The notes under the pieces were generated by a model. That model ran no database searches. It saw nothing but the letters and a program-made list of their open reading frames with translations, and had not been told where the DNA came from. A stretch of DNA of 64,000 bases from Paenibacillus mesophilus (GTDB lineage: Bacteria > Bacillota > Bacilli > Paenibacillales > NBRC-103111): contig NZ_VCRA01000036.1 in assembly GCF_005938385.1 (NCBI RefSeq), forward strand, positions 1-64,000. The letters run 5' to 3'. A program made the position numbers and the translations under genes. Below, piece after piece: positions 61,101-64,000 of this stretch. How positions within the stretch are numbered: the first letter of the stretch is position 1; each line of letters starts with the position of its first letter.

Positions 61101-62013
61101 CGAGCGATACTTCGGCTTTCATCGAGTTGATCCGCTGCTCCGACAAAGCACGGAACTCCGCCGACGTCTGCACGTTATCGTAATACGCGTTCCAGTCCAC
61201 CTGCTTGTAGAGCACTTTAGGAGGCGAAGCGGCTCCCCGCTCCGCCGGAGTCACCCAATTGGGGAACAAATCTCCGATCGTTACGGGCGGAGACGGCTGG
61301 GCCGAAGGCGACATCAGCACTTGCCAGCGGCTGAAATCGATGCCGTTCTCAAACCGTTCGTCGAGCTGCTGCACGCCGTCCGCATATAAGGCGATGTTGT
61401 CCATGTATACGCTTCCAGCAGTTCCGACATCGGTATAATCGTTGGCCAGGAACGGCTTCGTGTAGACGGACGTGCTTCCGAAGCCTTTGCCGGCGATCAG
61501 ATACGGGGGCGGTCCCGAGGCCGGAGCAGGGGCCGTCTTCAGCAGCACCGGATCGGTACCTTTCTCGCCTCCCCACAATTGCACGTTGCCGTTGTCCCAT
61601 ACGATGCGGACCCGGTACGTTTTGCCGAGCGGCGCGGTTGCGGTATACCCTCCCGGAATCAAATTGAACTTGGCGTTACCGGCTATGCCGATCGATACGT
61701 ATTTCGCCGTATCCCAATACAAGACCAATGCCGGAGCCCACGAGCTGCCCGGATTGGAGACCGGCTGGATGTCCGCTTCCGCGACGATGTTGCCCGGCGT
61801 GCTTTGCCAGTTCAGCGGATGCAGCAGCAGGTCATGGGCGTTGGCGGGACCTTCGAACAGCAGCTTTCCTTCGAATAAATGCGCATAAGGATCGTTCATG
61901 ATAGCACCCGCTTCCTGGGAGTCGACTGTACTCGAGCCGGTTAAAACGAGCAAAAACAAGGCGAAGCTTAGAACCGAATTCGTCAACCTCTTCATCATTC
62001 TGTTCTTGTCCAA
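58159..62013 (-). CDS. Secreted heparinase II/III-like polysaccharide lyase
   Basis: The 1284-residue exported protein starts at TTG 62013 with AGGAGG 6 nt upstream. A signal peptide (RLTNSVLSFALFLLVLTGSSTVDSQEAGA) is followed by a beta-sandwich carbohydrate-binding-like region (about 35-245). An alpha/alpha toroid (about 270-650) holds aromatic residues and HWLLHSGYGEYADMDPKT. The heparinase II/III beta domain (about 720-1000) carries WGGHRHMDSLDLSYWANGGESLSDLGYLW, whose His and Tyr match lyase active-site segments. A C-terminal beta region follows. Exo-acting lysis of a uronic-acid-containing polymer is expected. No transporter or other uronate gene is adjacent. Confidence 0.85.
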   Translation of the reverse strand: MDKNRMMKRLTNSVLSFALFLLVLTGSSTVDSQEAGAIMNDPYAHLFEGKLLFEGPANAHDLLLHPLNWQSTPGNIVAEADIQPVSNPGSSWAPALVLYWDTAKYVSIGIAGNAKFNLIPGGYTATAPLGKTYRVRIVWDNGNVQLWGGEKGTDPVLLKTAPAPASGPPPYLIAGKGFGSTSVYTKPFLANDYTDVGTAGSVYMDNIALYADGVQQLDERFENGIDFSRWQVLMSPSAQPSPPVTIGDLFPNWVTPAERGAASPPKVLYKQVDWNAYYDNVQTSAEFRALSEQRINSMKAEVSLAMSYSDAQIENMIPATTPNADLFTPCPSAPTVGFPHGDWKWSPNEPDVIYCGNMAYPNAQYPEEGVMIAKWGGVEQRITYYNRQSYDFSGFKLSPSFTSYIRAKKVLYMSNIASKIAILYKLTGDPAYARQGKKILMRFAEVYPHWLLHSGYGEYADMDPKTAAFSINKLPRPELTAPPNVANKALHAGYWMAGRGNANGMEGSFMLPLVTAYDLLGDVRIDGLALLTSDDRLVIERDLLLESASLFLADPAMNNKSISNRTAAAAIGIAVSEPKLVQFGLQGFDKFMSDWYKADGSPAETPAYGLQVLDYLWRLGEILEGYSDPPGYTPPGGTRTDNFSVYSRSDYRMVFKTLGEALLPSMKYPSVGDSYTTSAPAGYWLGIGAKRTGLPILSSLLRFGGFTMSGVESLLYRPDNLDQAEPLKLPDVVFPQWKLAYLRGTPNNMNSAAIVNASDWGGHRHMDSLDLSYWANGGESLSDLGYLWDNPQQAMTVRSAAHNLVVVDQKDQKKQGRGGSIGFYETPGPVHASEASSSAYAETDIYARTLLQLQKTDRKPEYLVDLFRVRGGNTHDYMLHGSTDSLTSSRIQLAPGDDSAVAAYGLTNVRTTGMDQVWTAGWQNAGGAGRTQSWQVPLSVTESVYIGSGWGQRGKYDAGAKLPYLVRRLSNSPSGSTFASVFESYADAPGIQNVAQLTVSGSVYRPDVHAPVGLQISGSGWHDYVLGSLGASNVPVTFTGADDSSPIEFSGRLGVLSYTDDNGRSELQYAFLAGVGKIEADGLGISIKAGQQKEGIIAQGLQDGFVASGIVADAEKWVGSHVLVKKGTDWTAYPVLDVKTEAGNTRFVTYSPNEGFPFDGGETWKLVPYAVAKRNANGVWEIAESGGRATVIHSAPINVQSIIDHVTGFKASGDINHTFAADLSYRLGIIRILEEQGAGNTAVAYMQDFLNHINDPAVQAKRLVSAQATAVLNEDGAAFIRSRS

Positions 62014-62318
62014 GGTATACCTCCTCATTCATTTGGGATTATAGCCTTGCTAAGCTTCCGGATCGCCTCCTTTCCGCATAAAATCGATACATTCGGTAAA
62101 TTCTTCCATGCAGTTCCTATATTATATAGGATGGATGAAATTTGCAATGATTTTCTGATACAAGTTACATACAATTATTTATTTTTCAAAAAGGTGAGTC
62201 ATAACGCATCCCCTACCAAGTGACAAATAAGAGATGGAAACGTCCGCTATTTTCGGGGGCGAGAAACAAGCACGAAAAAGCCGAGAGCGAGCCCTCGACT
62301 TCATACGACTTACACACT
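62014..62318. promoter_or_regulatory. Promoter region of the lyase gene with 17-bp palindrome
   Basis: A gene-free gap of 305 bp. TCCTATAT-T-ATATAGGA (62115-62131) is a perfect palindrome containing TATAAT (62121-62126, minus strand). A TTGCAA lies 15 bp upstream of it. This puts transcription start about 100 nt before the lyase start codon. Near 62275-62302 a weak GAGGG/CTCTC hairpin with CTTTTT may end the radical SAM transcript. Confidence 0.5.
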
Positions 62319-63161
62319 TCACGGAGCGAAGCCTTGTTGGCTAACCAGCACCCGGTCGGCGGGAAACACGTTCAGCATCCGCTCGTATACGATCCGGTAT
62401 GCCGACGGATCATACCACCGCTCCTCGCCGATCTCCTCGTACAATGAGCGGAGACCCAAGCTGCGCGTCCGTTTGCCCCCGCTCCCGTCTCCCATGAAAT
62501 AATCGTCCACGCAGACACGGTCGACGAGCGGCTTCAGCCGGTCCGGGAACGATTCGCTGCTCGGCAGCACCGGAGCGATCGTCGCTTGAGTCGGTACCCC
62601 CGCTTCGGCCAGCAGCTGAAGCGTCTTTAGCCTGGCGGCAATCGGCGGAGCCTCCGGCGTAAACCGTTTGCGTATGTCTTCACGGTCCGTCTCCACGGTC
62701 ATGCTCACCCGGACTTTGTCCTTCAAGCGCAGCAGCAGGTCGATATCTCTGCGGACAAGCGGGCTTCGGGTTTGCACGAGCAAAAAATCGGGCGGGTTAT
62801 CCGCCATCACTTCCAGCAACGATCTCGTCACCTGCTCCTTATATTCGATCGGCTGATACGGGTCCGTGCTCGACGACATGAATATCGTCACTTTCCCTTT
62901 CGCTTTCGCTCTATGAAGCTCTTTGCGCAGCAGATCGGCCGCGCCCCGCTTGACGTCGACCCATGTTCCCCATTCCTTGCCGCGGAACGTCGATACGGGC
63001 ATTCGGCGCACGTAACAATAAGAGCAGCCGAAGGAACAGCCGGTATAAGGATTCAAGGAATGGCTGTAATCGGAAAGAAAGCCCGTTCCTTTATTCAACA
63101 TCGACTTCGGGGATGTATGGACCAGCTCGTTTATCATACCGGACTCCGGCTCATCGTCCAA
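62319..63161 (-). CDS. SPL-family radical SAM protein
   Basis: The 280-residue protein has the radical SAM cysteines C42, C46 and C49 in GCSFGCSYCYVR. TIFMSSSTDPYQPIE and LLVQTRSPLVRRD are hallmarks of spore-photoproduct-lyase-related proteins of the Rv2578c type. SPL itself has a further Cys and about 340 residues, so this is a paralogue of unknown reaction. TTG 63161 follows AAGGAGG; the next in-frame ATG is 24 bp further on without one. It lies 26 bp after the 2OG-oxygenase stop, in a likely DNA-repair-type operon. Confidence 0.87.
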   Translation of the reverse strand: MDDEPESGMINELVHTSPKSMLNKGTGFLSDYSHSLNPYTGCSFGCSYCYVRRMPVSTFRGKEWGTWVDVKRGAADLLRKELHRAKAKGKVTIFMSSSTDPYQPIEYKEQVTRSLLEVMADNPPDFLLVQTRSPLVRRDIDLLLRLKDKVRVSMTVETDREDIRKRFTPEAPPIAARLKTLQLLAEAGVPTQATIAPVLPSSESFPDRLKPLVDRVCVDDYFMGDGSGGKRTRSLGLRSLYEEIGEERWYDPSAYRIVYERMLNVFPADRVLVSQQGFAP

Positions 63162-63187
63162 GCCGCCTCCTTCCTATCCGTTCTCAT

Positions 63188-63901
63188 CTATTTCGCATCA
63201 TGGAAAATGATTCCGAGGCTGTACCGGGTCCCGGATGCAACTGTACTTACGCCGTGCCGCAATGTTGTTCTGTAGTACCCTCGCGAGCCTTGGACGGGCC
63301 GATGACTCGTCGGAAAGATCAGCCCCTCGCCTTGCTTCAGCGTTATCGCATGGCCTCTGCTCTGCGCTCTCGGCCGCTGCTCCGTCAGCAGAAATTCCCC
63401 GCCCGTATAATCGTGACCGTGCCGGTTCAAGACGAATACGACCTGAAACGGGAAAAACACTTCCCCGTACAAATCCTGATGCAGACAATTGTAGCCTCCG
63501 GCATCGTACTTCAGAATGAGCGGCGTCGAGCGCAGCTGCCCTTGCCCGTGGCACAAGTTCAGAAATTCCGCCAGCGTCGCCGGATAAGCCGCTTCGCCGC
63601 CGAGCCGTTCGAGCCAGAGGTTGGCCATTTCGGCAAGCTCGGGATATAGACGTTCCCGCAAAGTTTGCAGCATATCCGGCAAAGGCGCCTTATAATACTT
63701 ATACTCCCCTACCCCGAACCGGTACCGGGCCATGTCGATCGTGCTCCGGAAACGGGCCTCCTCCCCATAAGTACCGATGATTTCCTCGCACTGGGCTTGG
63801 TCCAATAGAGCGGGAAGCGCAGCGTAACCTTGCTCGTCCAGCCTTTGCTGCAGCGAGTTCCAGTCGAGCGCCGCGATGCGTTCCGTCAGGCGTTCAGACA
63901 T
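63188..63901 (-). CDS. 2OG-Fe(II) oxygenase (Oxygenase-NA/DUF2086-like)
   Basis: The 237-residue iron-2-oxoglutarate dioxygenase has the facial triad His141 and Asp143 in NCLHQDLYGEV plus a distal His (His216 in TLRHGVS). The 2OG-binding Arg is in GTRYSLGIIFH. The N-terminal part (FRSTIDMARYRFGVGEYKYY) matches the family often found next to ada. Its start overlaps the stop of the partial Ada/Ogt gene by 8 bp, implying one alkylation-response operon. A DNA- or nucleotide-directed role is inferred from this context. Confidence 0.87.
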   Translation of the reverse strand: MSERLTERIAALDWNSLQQRLDEQGYAALPALLDQAQCEEIIGTYGEEARFRSTIDMARYRFGVGEYKYYKAPLPDMLQTLRERLYPELAEMANLWLERLGGEAAYPATLAEFLNLCHGQGQLRSTPLILKYDAGGYNCLHQDLYGEVFFPFQVVFVLNRHGHDYTGGEFLLTEQRPRAQSRGHAITLKQGEGLIFPTSHRPVQGSRGYYRTTLRHGVSTVASGTRYSLGIIFHDAK

Positions 63902-64000
63902 GCAGCGGACTCCTTCCGGCTTCGGCCGGCGCGGCAGCGCTCTCCCGCTCCAGCCGCAGAAGCTCTGTTTTCATCTCGAGGCCGCCCCGGTAACCCGTCA
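63894..64000 (-). CDS. Ada/Ogt methylated-DNA-protein cysteine methyltransferase, C-terminal part
   Basis: The 3' end only, about 35 codons. The frame reads LTGYRGGLEMKTELLRLE, the diagnostic C-terminus of O6-methylguanine-DNA methyltransferase domains, then a 17-residue tail ending PLHV and TGA at 63894-63896. The active-site PCHR lies off the window. The stop overlaps the 2OG-oxygenase start, so they are co-transcribed. Whether the full gene is Ogt or an Ada-type activator fusion cannot be seen. Confidence 0.85.
   Translation of the reverse strand, partial: TGYRGGLEMKTELLRLERESAAAPAEAGRSPLHV

Overview
The window looks like chromosome from a Paenibacillaceae-type Firmicute (Paenibacillus, Cohnella or a relative). 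The signs are moderately high GC, strong GGAGG-type ribosome binding sites, frequent TTG/GTG starts, lipobox solute-binding proteins paired with LplB/YtcP-type permeases and no adjacent ATPase, a membrane-bound AraC regulator with a Cache-like sensor, and many structured intergenic repeats. No rRNA, tRNA, transposase, integrase or CRISPR array was found. Most genes are on the minus strand.

Layout. 0-11.5 kb: the start of a gene running off the left edge; an esterase plus a 363-aa protein; a Gfo/Idh/MocA oxidoreductase; a degenerate-cyclase/winged-helix regulator beside an M20 amidohydrolase; L-serine dehydratase (sdaAB-sdaAA); and an epimerase plus DapA-like pair. 10.9-26 kb: housekeeping and signalling genes, namely TetR with a divergent membrane protein, a MarR-controlled drug exporter, an alpha/beta hydrolase, a 97-aa protein, a 36-aa microprotein, SDR, CheX, YitT, an OmpR-type two-component pair, a chemoreceptor, a VOC protein, LysR, and histidinol phosphatase.

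26.3-38.6 kb is an accessory sugar locus on the minus strand. A ROK repressor with a 29-bp palindrome over its own promoter precedes a DegT aminotransferase, a frameshifted Gfo/Idh oxidoreductase, a xylose-isomerase homologue with all metal ligands, a second TIM-barrel isomerase, a ceramidase-like hydrolase and two related solute-binding lipoproteins with no permease. Between the lipoproteins lies a Tat-signal protein built like a phage tail spike, with about 11 YadA-type head repeats and a C-terminal S74 self-cleaving chaperone domain. It is followed by four tandem RNA hairpins. This is the most unusual part of the window.

39.4-55.9 kb is a glycan-utilisation locus: an AraC/Cache regulator, two permeases, a binding lipoprotein, two formylglycine-type sulfatases, GH38 and GH125 alpha-mannosidases and a GH42-like enzyme. 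The inferred substrate is a sulfated or branched alpha-mannoside. 56-62 kb holds an FAD oxidoreductase with a C-terminal stalk-like domain, convergent with a secreted 1284-residue heparinase II/III-like protein. 62.3-64 kb has an SPL-type radical SAM protein, a 2OG-Fe(II) oxygenase and the 3' end of an Ada/Ogt methyltransferase.

The intergenic DNA carries at least five repeat types: a 24-bp motif repeated 13 times at two loci, including a 122-bp tandem array; a palindromic element of roughly 55-60 bp with covarying stems at four loci; a two-copy 95-bp element; and two single inverted-repeat elements.
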